Shown piece after piece: positions 40,097 through 52,122 of a stretch of 64,000 nucleotides of DNA. How positions within the stretch are numbered: position 1 is the first letter of the stretch; every line of letters starts with the position of its first letter. Both the position numbers and the translations under genes were made by a program. The notes beneath the pieces are model-generated. The model did no database searches and was not told where the DNA came from. It was given only the letters and a program-made list of their open reading frames with translations. The DNA comes from Paraburkholderia flava (GTDB lineage Bacteria > Pseudomonadota > Gammaproteobacteria > Burkholderiales > Burkholderiaceae), in the NCBI RefSeq assembly GCF_004359985.1, contig NZ_SMRO01000002.1, positions 1,251,135 to 1,315,134 on the forward strand. Direction: 5' to 3'.

Positions 40097-41536
40097 GTGA
40101 ACGATTACAACGAGCGGAGTATCTGGCTGCGTGTGCGCGGCATGTTGTCGCTGAACGACCCGCGTTGGGGACGAGGCGACGGCAATGGCGACCGGCAGCG
40201 TCCGAATGAACCGCGTCGTCCGCAAAACGGCAAGGACGGCGAAGGCCCCCCCGATCTCGACGAGATGTGGCGCGACTTCAACCGGCGTCTGTCGAAGCTG
40301 TTCGGCCGCGGATCGGGTGGCGGGAATGGCGGCGAGCGTCGTCCGGATAACGGACGCGGCGCGCGCATCGGTGTCGGCATTGTCGTCGGCGTGCTGATCG
40401 CGATCTATCTCGGCAGCGGCGTGTTCGTCGTGCAGGATGGCGAGGCCGGTGTCGTGTCGCAGTTCGGCGAGTATCGCTATACCGCCGGGCAGGGCGTGCA
40501 CTGGCGCATGCCGTATCCGTTCGAAACTCACGAGATGGTCAACGTCGGGCAGATCCACTCTGTGGAGATCGGCCGCAACAACGTCGTGCGTCTCGCGAAC
40601 GTGAAAGACGCGTCGATGCTCACGCACGATGCCGACATCGTCGACGTGCGCTTCTCGGTGCAGTACCAGGTTCGCAAGCCGACCGACTACCTGTTCCGCA
40701 GCGTCGATCCCGAGCAGAGTGTGACCCAGGCCGGGCAGGCTGCGATACGCAGCATCGTCGGCGCGCGCAGCACCGACGACATCCTCTATCAGGATCGCGA
40801 AGCAATCCGCCAGCAACTGAGCGATGCGATCCAGCAATCGCTCGACGAATATCACACGGGCCTCGCGGTCACCGGCGTGACGATCCAGGGCGTGCAGGCA
40901 CCAGAGCAGGTGCAGGCCGCCTTCGACGACGCAGCGAAAGCGCATCAGGATAGCGAACGTGCGAAGCGCGACGCGCAGGCCTATGCAAGCGATCTGCTGC
41001 CGCATGCGCAAGCCCAGGCCGCACAGATGATCGACGAAGCGAAGACCTACAGCGACCGCGTGGTAGCCGAGGCACAAGGCGACGCCGCGCGCTTCAAGCA
41101 GGTCTACGCGCAGTATTCCAAGGCGCCCGCAGTGATTCGCGAACGCATGTACCTGGACACGATGCAGCACATCTATTCGAATACGACGAAGGTGTTCGTC
41201 GACAGCAAGTCGGGCAACAACGTGCTGTATCTGCCGCTCGATAAACTCGTCGAGCAGACGCGTCAACGTGCAGCAGAAGCGGCTGCTGCAAGCGGTGCCG
41301 CAGGTGCGGGTGCTGCAGCTGCTACGGGAGCCACCGGTGCCTCGGGCAATGCGTCCGCATCGAACGCGGACGCTGCGGCGATGGCAGCGACCGGCAGCGC
41401 AGGCGCCGCATCGGGCGCTGCTGCCGCGACGTCGGCGGCTCCGGCCAGCCAGGCCGTGGCCGCGAGCGATCCTCTTCGTTCGCGTGAAGGTTTTCGCAGC
41501 CGCGGCCGCGAAGACGACACGCCGCAGCAGCAATAA
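40097..41536 (+). CDS. hflK: FtsH protease regulator subunit HflK
   Basis: SPFH-family membrane protein that with HflC forms the large cage around FtsH. 479 residues: Gly/Arg-rich cytoplasmic N-terminus (about 1-90), one membrane helix (about 91-112), the SPFH/band-7 domain, a long coiled coil, and an unusual C-terminal tail of about 95 residues rich in Ala, Gly and Ser. The GTG at 40097 is preceded by ctcag only. Confidence 0.95.
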   Translation: MNDYNERSIWLRVRGMLSLNDPRWGRGDGNGDRQRPNEPRRPQNGKDGEGPPDLDEMWRDFNRRLSKLFGRGSGGGNGGERRPDNGRGARIGVGIVVGVLIAIYLGSGVFVVQDGEAGVVSQFGEYRYTAGQGVHWRMPYPFETHEMVNVGQIHSVEIGRNNVVRLANVKDASMLTHDADIVDVRFSVQYQVRKPTDYLFRSVDPEQSVTQAGQAAIRSIVGARSTDDILYQDREAIRQQLSDAIQQSLDEYHTGLAVTGVTIQGVQAPEQVQAAFDDAAKAHQDSERAKRDAQAYASDLLPHAQAQAAQMIDEAKTYSDRVVAEAQGDAARFKQVYAQYSKAPAVIRERMYLDTMQHIYSNTTKVFVDSKSGNNVLYLPLDKLVEQTRQRAAEAAAASGAAGAGAAAATGATGASGNASASNADAAAMAATGSAGAASGAAAATSAAPASQAVAASDPLRSREGFRSRGREDDTPQQQ

Positions 41537-41546
41537 GGAGCGCACC

Positions 41547-42449
41547 ATGAATCGAATCATTGCGCTCGTCGTCGGCATCGTAGTGGTGCTGTTCATTGCG
41601 TCGTCGACGGTGTTCGTCGTCGATCAGCGTCACATGGGTGTGCTGTCGTCGCGCGGTGCGGGCGAGGGCACGCTGGTCGGCCCCGGCCTGCATGTGAAGC
41701 TGCCGGCGCCGCTGCAGACACTGCGTCTCGTCGACACGCGGATCCAGACGTTCGACGCACCGGACGAAGACCGCTATTCCAGCGCCGACAAGTCCGATCT
41801 GCTCGTGAATCCGGTCATCAAGTATCGCGTGAGCGATCCGCTGAAGCTCGTCGCCGAAACGAAGGGCGACATACAAAGTCTGCCCGACCGGCTCGCGCTG
41901 CTGTCGCGCACGTCGCTCGGCGATGCGTTCGCGAAGTATTCGGTCGCCGACGCGCTCGCGAAGCAGCAGGCGATCGCGACCGAAGCGCGCGACGGCATGC
42001 AGAAGGCCGCGGCGTCGCTCGGCGTCGACGTGCTCGCCGTGCAGATCACGCGGATCGATTTTCCTGCGGCGATGGCCGACTCGGTCTACAAGCGGATGAT
42101 CGCGGGCCGCGAACAGGCGGCTGCGCGCGAACGCGCGGAAGGCAAGTCGGAAGCGGACCAGATCAAGGCCGATGCGGACAGCAAGCAGCAGGCGCTGATC
42201 GCCGACGCGTACCGTCAGGCGCAGACGATCAAGGGAGAGGGCGATGGCAACGCGGCATCGATTGCCGCCGACGCGTTCGGTCGCGACCCGCAGTTCTACG
42301 AGTTCTACCAGAGCATGCAGGCCTACCGGAACAGCTTCAAGCCGAACGACGTGATCGTCGTCGACCCGAGCAGCGAATTCTTCCGCTTCATGCGCAGTCC
42401 GTCCGGCGGCCCATCGCCGGATGCCGCTGCGACGTCACGCAAACACTGA
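41547..42449 (+). CDS. hflC: FtsH protease regulator subunit HflC
   Basis: Partner of HflK. 300 residues with an N-terminal membrane helix (MNRIIALVVGIVVVLFIASS), SPFH domain and coiled coil. aaggag six bases before the ATG sets the start. It begins 10 bp after hflK and is surely co-translated with it. Confidence 0.96.
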   Translation: MNRIIALVVGIVVVLFIASSTVFVVDQRHMGVLSSRGAGEGTLVGPGLHVKLPAPLQTLRLVDTRIQTFDAPDEDRYSSADKSDLLVNPVIKYRVSDPLKLVAETKGDIQSLPDRLALLSRTSLGDAFAKYSVADALAKQQAIATEARDGMQKAAASLGVDVLAVQITRIDFPAAMADSVYKRMIAGREQAAARERAEGKSEADQIKADADSKQQALIADAYRQAQTIKGEGDGNAASIAADAFGRDPQFYEFYQSMQAYRNSFKPNDVIVVDPSSEFFRFMRSPSGGPSPDAAATSRKH

Positions 42450-42493
42450 TTACCGGAGCGCCGCGGCACACGCATCGCGGCGTCGTCACCCGA

Positions 42494-42685
42494 ATGGACA
42501 TAGCCGGCTCGTTACTGCTCGCGATCGCACTGATGCTGATCATCGAGGGAATGTTCCCTTTCGTTTTTCCGAGCGCGTGGCGCGACACGTTTCGTAGAAT
42601 AGCGGAGCGGCCGCCGCATCACATCCGGATCGGCGGCCTGATCGTGATGTCGCTGGGACTCGTGCTGCTGCTGATCGCCACCTGA
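42494..42685 (+). CDS. DUF2065 (YjeT-like) small membrane protein
   Basis: 63 residues, two membrane helices joined by a basic loop ([19 protein letters not shown]). YjeT/DUF2065 genes follow hflC in E. coli and many beta-proteobacteria. Function unknown. Start ATG at 42494, 44 bp after hflC. Confidence 0.88.
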   Translation: MDIAGSLLLAIALMLIIEGMFPFVFPSAWRDTFRRIAERPPHHIRIGGLIVMSLGLVLLLIAT

Positions 42686-42836
42686 CAAGCCGCAAAGGGC
42701 GCGACGCACCGGATGTCCCGCATACGGGCGTCAGTGCGTGTGTATTCCGCTCTCACCGGCCGGTCACCGCCTCAGGCACGCATACCATTTTCTGCCGGCG
42801 CTTTCGCGTCGCGCTTACCGTCGTAGGACTGCATCG

Positions 42837-43988
42837 ATGTCGACCTGGTTACTTCCCGAGAATATTGCCGACGTGCTGCCGTCGGAGGCCCGCAAGATCG
42901 AAGAACTGCGGCGCAGGCTGCTGGATCGCTTCCGCGCGTACGGCTACGAGATGGTGATGCCGCCGCTGCTCGAATACATCGAGTCGCTGCTGATCGGTGG
43001 CGGCAGCGATCTGAACCTGCGCACGTTCAAGCTCGTCGATCAGCTGTCCGGCCGCACGCTCGGACTGCGCGCGGACATGACGACGCAGGTCGCACGCATC
43101 GACGCGCATCTGCTGAACCGTCAGGGCGTGACGCGCCTGTGCTACGCGGGCAACGTGCTGCACACGCGACCGCGCGGCCTCCACGCGACGCGCGAGCAGA
43201 TCCAGATCGGCGCAGAAATCTACGGTCACGCAGGGCTCGAAGCCGATCTCGAAATCCAGCAGCTGATGCTCGACGCACTGCGTCTCGCGGGTCTCGCGAA
43301 GGTGCGGCTCGACCTGTGTCATGCAGGCGTGCTGGCCGCGCTGCTCGACGGCGAACCGGCCGCATCCGAACTCGGCGAAACGCTGTTCGACGCGCTGGCG
43401 GCGAAGGACGTGCCACGGCTCGTCGAACTCACGGAGCATCTGCAACCGGTGACGCGCGATGCACTGCGCGCACTGCCGACGTTGTACGGCGACGCATCGG
43501 TGCTCGACGAGGCGCGCGCCCGTCTGCCGAACGCACCGGAAATCGCGCGTGCACTCGACGATCTCGCGTTCCTTGCGAAGCAGGTCGACGGCGCCGAAGT
43601 GATGATCGATCTCGCCGATCTGCGCGGCTACGCGTATCACAGCGGCGTGATGTTCTCCGCGTATGTCGACGGCGTGCCGAACGCGGTCGCGCGCGGCGGC
43701 CGTTACGACCACGTCGGTCAGGCGTATGGCCGGGCCCGTGCGGCGACCGGCTTCTCGCTCGATCTGCGGGAAGTGGCGCGCATTTCGCCGGTCGAGGCAC
43801 GCAGCAGCGCGATCCTCGCACCGTGGCAGCATGACGACGCATTGCGCGCGAGTGTCGCGGCACTGCGCGACGCCGGCGAGGTCGTAATCCACGCGCTGCC
43901 GGGCCATGACCACGACCTCGACGAATTCGCATGCGACCGTGTACTGGTCGAGCGCAACGGTGCGTGGGTCGTCGAAAAGCGGCCCTGA
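42837..43988 (+). CDS. hisZ: ATP phosphoribosyltransferase regulatory subunit HisZ
   Basis: Histidyl-tRNA-synthetase paralogue without charging activity; it binds short-form HisG to run and regulate the first step of histidine synthesis. 383 residues from the ATG at 42837 ([15 protein letters not shown]), with the class II fold ([22 protein letters not shown]) but no anticodon-binding domain. Its presence predicts a short hisG elsewhere. The 99 bp open extension upstream lacks family similarity. Confidence 0.95.
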   Translation: MSTWLLPENIADVLPSEARKIEELRRRLLDRFRAYGYEMVMPPLLEYIESLLIGGGSDLNLRTFKLVDQLSGRTLGLRADMTTQVARIDAHLLNRQGVTRLCYAGNVLHTRPRGLHATREQIQIGAEIYGHAGLEADLEIQQLMLDALRLAGLAKVRLDLCHAGVLAALLDGEPAASELGETLFDALAAKDVPRLVELTEHLQPVTRDALRALPTLYGDASVLDEARARLPNAPEIARALDDLAFLAKQVDGAEVMIDLADLRGYAYHSGVMFSAYVDGVPNAVARGGRYDHVGQAYGRARAATGFSLDLREVARISPVEARSSAILAPWQHDDALRASVAALRDAGEVVIHALPGHDHDLDEFACDRVLVERNGAWVVEKRP

Positions 43989-44088
43989 ACAAAGCGCGAA
44001 CAACGCACGAACAAAGCCCAACGCGGCACCGGTTTTTGCAGACCTTTGAGCGGAAACGCAAAAATTCGGAGCCTGCCGCGAACATGGG

Positions 44089-45468
<1,380 letters not shown>

Positions 45469-45470
45469 CC

Positions 45471-46058
45471 ATGACGCAGGGTGTGCCCATGATCGCAATG
45501 AAGGACCCGCGTAACGACGACAAGAACCTGTGGGTCGGCTGGGATGAGTATCACCGGCTGATCGAATTGCTCGCGCTCGCGGTGCATGATTCCGGCTGGA
45601 AGTTCGACAAGATCCTGTGCCTCGCGCGCGGCGGTCTGCGCGTCGGCGACCAGCTGTCGCGCATCTACGATCTGCCGCTGGCCATTCTCGCTACGAGTTC
45701 GTATCGCGAGGCCGCCGGCACCGAGCAGGGCGAACTCGACATCGCGCAGTACATCACGATGACGCGCGGCGAACTGTCGGGCAACGTGCTGCTGGTCGAC
45801 GATCTGGTCGATTCCGGCGTAACGCTCGCGCGGGTTCAGCAGCATCTGAAAGAGCGTTATCCGGCGATCACGTCGGTGCGCTCCGCGGTGCTCTGGTACA
45901 AGGGCTGCTCGAAGGTCAAGCCGGATTTTCACGTGCAGTACCTGCCGACCAACCCGTGGATCCACCAGCCGTTCGAGGAATGGGACACGGTTCGGCCGCA
46001 CAATCTCGGCGCATGGATCAAGCGCGGCACCGCGCAGGATTCCGCATCGAAGGCATAA
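45471..46058 (+). CDS. Phosphoribosyltransferase (type I PRT fold)
   Basis: 195 residues. VLLVDDLVDSGVTL is the PRPP-binding motif, and LARGGLRVGDQLS the N-terminal loop. The protein resembles xanthine-guanine and hypoxanthine PRTs, and the position 2 bp after purA suggests purine salvage, but the base acted on cannot be settled. Start ATG at 45471; a second Met at 45489 is possible. Confidence 0.87.
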   Translation: MTQGVPMIAMKDPRNDDKNLWVGWDEYHRLIELLALAVHDSGWKFDKILCLARGGLRVGDQLSRIYDLPLAILATSSYREAAGTEQGELDIAQYITMTRGELSGNVLLVDDLVDSGVTLARVQQHLKERYPAITSVRSAVLWYKGCSKVKPDFHVQYLPTNPWIHQPFEEWDTVRPHNLGAWIKRGTAQDSASKA

Positions 46059-46109
46059 GCGATGCGGCACGCCGGGTAGTCCGGGGTTGTCGTTATCGCG
46101 TTGCTACAG

Positions 46110-46132
46110 GGAGCCCTCGCGGCTCCTTTTTT
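46110..46132 (+). terminator. Intrinsic terminator after the phosphoribosyltransferase
   Basis: 6 bp arms ggagcc / ggctcc around ctcgc, followed by six T. It ends the purA unit. The rest of the spacer up to kup (46133-46361) shows only a kup promoter candidate. Confidence 0.88.
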
Positions 46133-46313
46133 GTGGGTGACAGGGTTTTGCTACCGCGTCACACGAACGGCCGCAAGCGCGCCGCAGAATGGGCGCAACA
46201 GTCCGCCAATAGTCCCAGTCGCACGCAGACTTGCCGTGGACGCGATGCTACACTTCGCGGACCGTCGGCGTCGTGGATCCACAACGACTGGACGGCGGGT
46301 TCTGGCCCGCAGT

Positions 46314-46319
46314 TAGAAT
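46314..46319 (+). promoter_or_regulatory. Candidate -10 for kup
   Basis: TAGAAT 43 bp before the kup ATG. Leader about 35 bases, -35 not clear. Confidence 0.45.
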
Positions 46320-46361
46320 AGCGCTCGTTTTACTCCGCTCCGGAACGGATTCTTTGCGTTT

Positions 46362-48248
46362 ATGACAGATACCCATCACATGCGGAAGCAACCGCTGCCT
46401 TCCCTTGCGATCGCTGCAATCGGAGTGGTCTTCGGCGACATCGGCACGAGCCCGCTGTATTCGCTGAAAGAAGCTTTCAGCCCATCGCACGGCATTCCCC
46501 TCACCGAAGCGTCGATCCTGGGTGTCATCTCGCTGCTGTTCTGGGCGATCATCATCGTCGTCAGTGTCAAGTACGTGCTGTTCGTGATGCGCGCCGACAA
46601 CAACGGCGAGGGCGGCGTGCTTGCGTTGATGGCGTTGTCGCTACGTTCGTTCAACCAGAAGAGCCGCGGGGCTGGATTGCTGATGATGCTCGGCATCTTC
46701 GGCGCCTGCATGTTCTACGGCGACGCGGTGATTACGCCGGCGATCTCGGTGATGTCCGCGGTCGAAGGGCTCCAGATCGCGGCGCCGAAACTTTCGCATC
46801 TGGTGCTGCCGCTCACGATGGTGATCCTGGTCATCCTGTTCTGGATCCAGCGGCACGGCACGGCGATGGTCGGCCGGCTGTTCGGACCGATCATGGTCGT
46901 GTGGTTCGTGACGATCGCCGTGCTCGGTATCTCGCATATCGTCCAGGCGCCGGTCGTCATCAAGGCACTGAACCCGTACTACGCTTTCACTTTCATGTCG
47001 GCACACGTGCTGCAGGCTTACGTCGTGCTCGGTTCCGTCGTGCTGGTGCTGACCGGCGCCGAGGCGCTGTACGCCGACATGGGCCACTTCGGTGCGAAGC
47101 CGATTCGCGTCGCGTGGTATGCGCTGGTCGGGCCTTCGCTGGTGCTCAACTACTTCGGCCAGGGCGCGCTGCTGATACACAGCCCGAAGGCAATCGAAAA
47201 TCCGTTCTTCCTGCTCGCACCCGACTGGGCGCTGCTGCCGCTTGTCGTGCTGTCGACGGTCGCGACGGTGATCGCATCGCAGGCGGTGATTTCGGGCGCG
47301 TATTCGCTGACGAGCCAGGCGATCCAGCTCGGCTACGTGCCGCGGATGAAGATCCTGCACACGTCGGAACTCGCGATCGGCCAGATCTATGTGCCGGTCG
47401 TGAACTGGATGCTGCTGCTGATCATCCTGTGCATCGTGGTCGCGTTCAAGAGCTCGGATAATCTCGCAGCCGCATACGGCATCGCGGTTACTGCGACGAT
47501 GGTGATCACGACCGTGCTCGCGTGCGTCGTGATGGTCAAGGTGTGGAACTGGAACAAGATCCTCGTCGCGCTGATCATCGCGGTGTTCATGATCGTCGAC
47601 TTGGGGTTCTTCGGCGCGAATCTGCTGAAAGTCGAGGAGGGCGGCTGGTTGCCGCTCGGCATCGGCGCTTTGCTGTTCTTCCTGCTGATGACCTGGTTCA
47701 AGGGCAGGATGATCGTGAAGGACCGCACCGCCGCCGACGGTATTCCGTTGATGCCGTTCCTGCAGGGGCTGCTCGCGCATCCGCCGCATCGCGTGTCCGG
47801 TACGGCAATCTATCTGACGGGCAGCGACTCGCTCGTGCCGGTGAGCCTGCTGCACAACCTGAAGCACAACAAGGTGCTGCACGAGCGCACGATCTTCCTG
47901 ACCTTCGTCACGCGCGACATTCCGTATGTCGACGATGCCGAACGCGTCACGGTCAAGGTGATCGACGGTGGACTCTATCTCGTGAAGGCGGTGTACGGCT
48001 TCAACGAGACGCCCGATGTGAAGGCCGTGCTGCTCGAGGTCGGTCGCACGCACGACATGACGTTCGAACTGATGGACACGTCGTTCTTCCTCGCGCGCGA
48101 AACGGTCGTGCCGACGCAGTTGCCGGGGATGTCGGTGTGGCGCGAGCGCGTGTTCGCGTGGATGCATCAGAATGCCGCGAAGCCGACGGACTTCTTTAGT
48201 ATTCCGGCGAACCGGGTTGTCGAGTTGGGGACGAAGATCGAGATCTGA
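46362..48248 (+). CDS. kup: Low-affinity potassium uptake protein Kup
   Basis: Proton-coupled K+ importer of the HAK/KUP/KT family in the inner membrane. 628 residues with about twelve membrane helices, opening with the conserved [17 protein letters not shown], and a C-terminal cytoplasmic domain from about residue 460 ([11 protein letters not shown]). It is a single-gene unit with its own promoter candidate and terminator. Confidence 0.97.
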   Translation: MTDTHHMRKQPLPSLAIAAIGVVFGDIGTSPLYSLKEAFSPSHGIPLTEASILGVISLLFWAIIIVVSVKYVLFVMRADNNGEGGVLALMALSLRSFNQKSRGAGLLMMLGIFGACMFYGDAVITPAISVMSAVEGLQIAAPKLSHLVLPLTMVILVILFWIQRHGTAMVGRLFGPIMVVWFVTIAVLGISHIVQAPVVIKALNPYYAFTFMSAHVLQAYVVLGSVVLVLTGAEALYADMGHFGAKPIRVAWYALVGPSLVLNYFGQGALLIHSPKAIENPFFLLAPDWALLPLVVLSTVATVIASQAVISGAYSLTSQAIQLGYVPRMKILHTSELAIGQIYVPVVNWMLLLIILCIVVAFKSSDNLAAAYGIAVTATMVITTVLACVVMVKVWNWNKILVALIIAVFMIVDLGFFGANLLKVEEGGWLPLGIGALLFFLLMTWFKGRMIVKDRTAADGIPLMPFLQGLLAHPPHRVSGTAIYLTGSDSLVPVSLLHNLKHNKVLHERTIFLTFVTRDIPYVDDAERVTVKVIDGGLYLVKAVYGFNETPDVKAVLLEVGRTHDMTFELMDTSFFLARETVVPTQLPGMSVWRERVFAWMHQNAAKPTDFFSIPANRVVELGTKIEI

Positions 48249-48278
48249 GCGTAGACAACGCGCGATATGCGCGAATGA

Positions 48279-48308
48279 AAAAAAGCCCACGCATGCGTGG
48301 GCTTTTTT
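48279..48308. terminator. Bidirectional intrinsic terminator, kup / tex
   Basis: 14 bp arms aaaaaagcccacgc / gcgtgggctttttt around two bases. A and T runs flank it on both sides, between convergent genes. Confidence 0.93.
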
Positions 48309-48341
48309 GTGCCGATTGGCGAACGCGTACTGCGTTATCCC

Positions 48342-48379
48342 CGTTGCGCGTCGCACGCTGATTCGTGCGACGCGCAACG
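48342..48379. repeat. 16 bp perfect inverted repeat beside tex
   Basis: Arms cgttgcgcgtcgcacg / cgtgcgacgcgcaacg around ctgatt, between the kup terminator and the tex stop. No T run. It may be a REP-like element or a 3'-end stabiliser for tex mRNA. Confidence 0.8.
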
Positions 48380-48389
48380 CGGTGTTCGT

Positions 48390-50738
48390 CTACCGCTGCT
48401 TGAGCTTCGCGAACGCAGCCGCCATCGCACCGCCAGCTTCCGGCTCGCGCGACCGCTGCTGCTGCTGCGGACGTCCACCGCCTGAGCCGCCCGAACGATT
48501 CGCCCCGCGATCCTGCGCATTGCCGCCCCGCGACGCCGAACCGCCGGCGAAGTCATCGTCGAGACGCATCGTCAGCGCAATCCGCTGACGCTTCACGTCC
48601 ACCTCAAGCACCTTCACCTTGACGATCTGACCTGCCTTCACGACTTCGTGCGGATCCTTGATGAAGCGCGTCGACATCGCAGACACGTGGACGAGACCGT
48701 CCTGATGCACACCGATATCGATGAATGCGCCGAACGCCGCAACGTTCGTCACGACGCCTTCGAGCACCATCCCCGGCGCGAGGTCGGACACCTTCTCGAC
48801 GCCTTCGCGGAACGTCGCGGTCTTGAATTCCGGACGCGGATCGCGGCCCGGTTTCTCGAGTTCGACGAGGATGTCGCGCACGGTCGGCAGACCGAAGCGC
48901 TCGTCGACGAATTCGGCGGGCGACAGTCCCGACAGCGCTTCGCGATTGCCGAGCACGTCGCCGACATGCTTGCTGATCTTCGCGAGAATCCGTTCGACCA
49001 CCGGATACGCTTCCGGATGCACCGACGACCGGTCGAGCGGATTGTCGCCGCCGTTGATGCGCAGAAAGCCAGCGGCCTGCTCGAACGTTTTATCGCCGAG
49101 ACGCGGCACCTTGCGCAGATGTTCGCGCGACGGGAACGGGCCGTTCGCATCGCGGAAGTCGACGATATTGCGCGCGAGCGTCGCGTTCAGCCCCGACACG
49201 CGCGCGAGCAGCGCAACCGACGCCGTGTTCGCGTCGACACCGACCGCGTTCACGCAATCCTCGACGACCGCATCGAGCGAACGCGCGAGTTCGCGCTGAT
49301 TCACGTCATGCTGATACTGGCCGACGCCGATCGCCTTCGGCTCGATCTTCACGAGTTCCGCGAGCGGGTCCTGCAGACGTCGCGCGATCGATACCGCGCC
49401 GCGCAGCGACACGTCCATGTCGGGGAATTCCTTCGCCGCGAGTTCGGACGCCGAGTACACCGATGCACCTGCTTCCGACACGACGATCTTTTGCAGCTTG
49501 AATTCAGGATGCTTCGCGATCAGTTCGCTCGCGAGCTTGTCGGTTTCACGCGACGCCGTGCCGTTGCCTATGCTGATCAGTTCGGCCTGCGTCTGCGCGC
49601 AAATACGCGCGAGCTTGGCGATCGAACCATCCCAGTCGCGGCGCGGCTCGTGCGGATAGATCACGTCGGTGGCGAGCACCTTGCCAGTCCGGTCAACCAC
49701 GGCCACCTTCACGCCGGTACGCATGCCAGGATCGAGACCGATCACAGCCTTCGGGCCGGCCGGCGCGGCAAGCAGCAGGTCCTTCAGATTGCGCGCGAAC
49801 ACGCGGATTGCTTCGTGCTCGGCTTCTTCGCGCAGATTCGTCAGCAGTTCGTTTTCGATGTGCGGCTGCACCTTCACGCGCCAGCACCAGCGGCACACAT
49901 CGGAGAGCCATTTGTCGGCGGGGCGATTCTGGTTCGCGATGCCCACGTGGCGCGCGATCATCGCTTCGCCGGGATGCGGCACCTGCGCGTCGAGTTCTTC
50001 GCCGAGGCCGAGCTTGATCATCAGCACGCCGGCATTGCGGCCGCGGAACAGCGCGAGCGCGCGATGCGACGGCACGGTCTTGATGGTTTCGGAATAATCG
50101 TAGTAATCGCGGAATTTTTCTTCTTCCGCACTTTCCTTGCCCTCGACCACTTTCGACGACAGCACGCCCTGGTTGAACAGGTAATCGCGCAGCTTGCCGA
50201 GCAGGTCGGCGGTTTCGCCGAACTGTTCGGAGAGGATGTCGCGTGCGCCGTCGAGCGCGGCCTTCACGTCGGCGACGCCTTTCTCCGCGTCGACGTAGGT
50301 GGCGGCCTCGGTGGCAGGATCGCGCTGCGGATCGGCGAGCAGCAGCTGTGCAAGCGGTTCGAGCCCGGCCTCGCGCGCGATCTGCGCACGCGTGCGGCGC
50401 TTCGGCTTGTACGGCAGATAGAGATCTTCGAGCACCTGTTTGCTGTCGGCGCCTTCGATCGCGGCGCGCAGCTCGTCGGTCAGCTTGCCCTGCTCGTCGA
50501 TGCTCGCGACGATCGTCGCGCGCCGGTCTTCGAGTTCGCGCAGATACAGCAGACGCTCTTCGAGGTTACGCAACTGCGTGTCGTCGAGATTGCCGGTTAC
50601 TTCCTTCCGGTAGCGGGCAATGAACGGAACAGTCGATCCTTCGTCGAGAAGTTGCACCGCGGCGGCAACCTGGCGCGGCTGGACGGCCAGTTCGGTGGCG
50701 ATGCGCTGTACGATCTTGAGTGCTACGGTTTCCGTCAT
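48390..50738 (-). CDS. tex: RNA-binding transcriptional accessory protein Tex
   Basis: 782-residue nucleic-acid-binding protein linked to transcription and virulence-gene expression. Domains in order: N-terminal helical region ([17 protein letters not shown]), YqgF/RNase-H-like domain ([18 protein letters not shown]), helix-hairpin-helix repeats ([15 protein letters not shown]), and an S1 domain ([21 protein letters not shown]) with a Gly/Arg/Gln-rich tail. ATG at 50738. Divergent from the secreted protein gene. Confidence 0.96.
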   Translation of the reverse strand: MTETVALKIVQRIATELAVQPRQVAAAVQLLDEGSTVPFIARYRKEVTGNLDDTQLRNLEERLLYLRELEDRRATIVASIDEQGKLTDELRAAIEGADSKQVLEDLYLPYKPKRRTRAQIAREAGLEPLAQLLLADPQRDPATEAATYVDAEKGVADVKAALDGARDILSEQFGETADLLGKLRDYLFNQGVLSSKVVEGKESAEEEKFRDYYDYSETIKTVPSHRALALFRGRNAGVLMIKLGLGEELDAQVPHPGEAMIARHVGIANQNRPADKWLSDVCRWCWRVKVQPHIENELLTNLREEAEHEAIRVFARNLKDLLLAAPAGPKAVIGLDPGMRTGVKVAVVDRTGKVLATDVIYPHEPRRDWDGSIAKLARICAQTQAELISIGNGTASRETDKLASELIAKHPEFKLQKIVVSEAGASVYSASELAAKEFPDMDVSLRGAVSIARRLQDPLAELVKIEPKAIGVGQYQHDVNQRELARSLDAVVEDCVNAVGVDANTASVALLARVSGLNATLARNIVDFRDANGPFPSREHLRKVPRLGDKTFEQAAGFLRINGGDNPLDRSSVHPEAYPVVERILAKISKHVGDVLGNREALSGLSPAEFVDERFGLPTVRDILVELEKPGRDPRPEFKTATFREGVEKVSDLAPGMVLEGVVTNVAAFGAFIDIGVHQDGLVHVSAMSTRFIKDPHEVVKAGQIVKVKVLEVDVKRQRIALTMRLDDDFAGGSASRGGNAQDRGANRSGGSGGGRPQQQQRSREPEAGGAMAAAFAKLKQR

Positions 50739-50825
50739 AAAGTCTTGAGGTTCCTGCCGGCCGCGACCGGGTTGGTGAAGCGGGGCATTTTGCCATAAAT
50801 GCCAGGACGCTCAAGCGCACGGTGA

Positions 50826-50831
50826 TAGAAT
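50826..50831 (+). promoter_or_regulatory. Candidate -10 only 7 bp before the next ATG
   Basis: TAGAAT at 50826-50831, ATG at 50839. A transcript from here would be leaderless or nearly so. No Shine-Dalgarno is visible and the -35 is unconvincing. Confidence 0.4.
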
Positions 50832-50838
50832 TTCGGGC

Positions 50839-51798
50839 ATGTCCCGCTGCCCATCCCCGACGTTGCCGAACTCCCGCTTTTCTCTTTTATCGCGTGCTGC
50901 TGCCGCGCCTCGCGCCCTGTTTGCCGTACGGGCGGTAGCCTGTTTCGTCGCGGGGTTGTTTGTTGTTGCGGCTCCGGCGTTCGCGCAATCGGATACCGCG
51001 GCTTCCGCAGTGCCGGCTACGGCTTCGTCGCCGATGGCGGCATCCATGCCATCGCCCGGCGACGACGCGGACGCTACGAACGCTTTTGACGCGCGCCAGA
51101 AGGATCTGGATCGCAGGGGCGCGGAGAACAGCTACCGTTATGGCGTGGCGGAGCACGACTGCTACAGCAGGTTCTTCGTGAATCACTGCCTCGGCAAGGC
51201 GCGCGAAGATATGCGCAAGGAGCAGGCGGATATCCGCAAGGAACAGCTCGCGCTCGACGACGAGCAGCGTGTCGCGCGGGCGCTGAAGCGCGATCAGCAG
51301 GCCGCGCTCAACCGTGCGCAGAACGAAGTCGATGCGCCGCAGCGCGCCGCGAACGACGCGCGCAATGCGCAGGCGTACGATGACAAGCAGCGCCAGCATG
51401 TGCTCGATCAGGCGCAGCGCACGGCCGAAGCGCCGCAGCGCGCGGCGAACGAGCAGGCGTATCAGGACAAGCAGCGCCAGCATGCGCTCGATCAGGCGCA
51501 ACGCGGTATCGGTGCGTCGCAGGCAGCGGCGAACCAGCAGGCCTACGATAGCAAGCAGGCGGGTTTCCAGCAGAAGCTCGAGCAGGCGCGGCAGCAGGGC
51601 GCGCAGAAGGCGCAGGAGCGGGTCGAGAACACGCAGCGCTTCCAGCAGAAGCAGGAAAACGCCGCGCAGCACAAGGCGGACGTCGAGGCGCGCCAGAAGC
51701 AAGCCGCCGAGAAAGCCCGCGAGAAACAGCAGCAGCAATTGCAGGAACAGCAACAACAGCAGCAGCTTCAGCAGCAACGGCAGCAGCAGGGCCAGTAA
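50839..51798 (+). CDS. Secreted Gln/Ala-rich coiled-coil protein with internal repeats
   Basis: 319 residues. A long basic N-region and hydrophobic core (about 30-46) end in APAFA before Gln50, a signal-peptidase I site, so it is exported. A conserved-looking segment EHDCYSRFFVNHCLGKARED has two Cys nine apart, possibly a disulfide. The rest is charged and Gln-rich, predicted helical or coiled coil, with three imperfect repeats (about 166-250) and a poly-Gln tail (about 296-319). Similar secreted proteins with a CYxxFFVNxC segment occur in Burkholderiales as far as I recall, all without known function. Divergent from tex. Confidence 0.8.
   Translation: MSRCPSPTLPNSRFSLLSRAAAAPRALFAVRAVACFVAGLFVVAAPAFAQSDTAASAVPATASSPMAASMPSPGDDADATNAFDARQKDLDRRGAENSYRYGVAEHDCYSRFFVNHCLGKAREDMRKEQADIRKEQLALDDEQRVARALKRDQQAALNRAQNEVDAPQRAANDARNAQAYDDKQRQHVLDQAQRTAEAPQRAANEQAYQDKQRQHALDQAQRGIGASQAAANQQAYDSKQAGFQQKLEQARQQGAQKAQERVENTQRFQQKQENAAQHKADVEARQKQAAEKAREKQQQQLQEQQQQQQLQQQRQQQGQ
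51334..51588 (+). repeat. Three imperfect in-frame repeats
   Basis: Units of about 28-32 codons beginning APQRAAND, APQRAANE and ASQAAANQ, each followed by QAY, DxKQ and then Gln-rich helix. Units one and two share KQRQH(V/A)LDQAQR exactly apart from one residue; the third is more diverged. Confidence 0.75.
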
Positions 51799-51881
51799 CG
51801 CGTTTCAAGCCGGACAGCAACCGCAGGCGAAGCGGCTGAATCCATTGCCCCTCCGCCGCTTCGGGAAGAGGAGGCGAGAGC

Positions 51882-52097
51882 ATGCGCGATCATCACGCCA
51901 TCAACGCGGATACGCTTCGCGACCGCATTCTGCAGCTGGAGTCGGAGCACAGTGGGCTCGACCGGCTGATCGACAGGATGTCGGAAGAGCACGGCATCGA
52001 CGACCTGGAGCTGCAGCGGCTGAAAAAGCGCAAGCTCAAGGTCAAGGACACAATCATCTTGCTGCAGTTGCAGCTCGAACCGGACGGACGCGCCTGA
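51882..52097 (+). CDS. DUF465 (YdcH) family small protein
   Basis: 71 residues, a helical hairpin with the family pattern LEsEHsgLDrLIdrM ... LqrLKKrKLkvKD. YdcH-like proteins are abundant and uncharacterised. Start ATG at 51882, preceded by gaggcgagag. It stands between the secreted protein gene and the helicase. Confidence 0.85.
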   Translation: MRDHHAINADTLRDRILQLESEHSGLDRLIDRMSEEHGIDDLELQRLKKRKLKVKDTIILLQLQLEPDGRA

Positions 52098-52122
52098 TAG
52101 GGCCACCTGGCAGGCGCCGGGC

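Noticed and set aside
48648..50798. A 716-codon open frame on the plus strand
   Set aside because: It lies entirely antisense to tex apart from its end, and tex has complete recognised domains.
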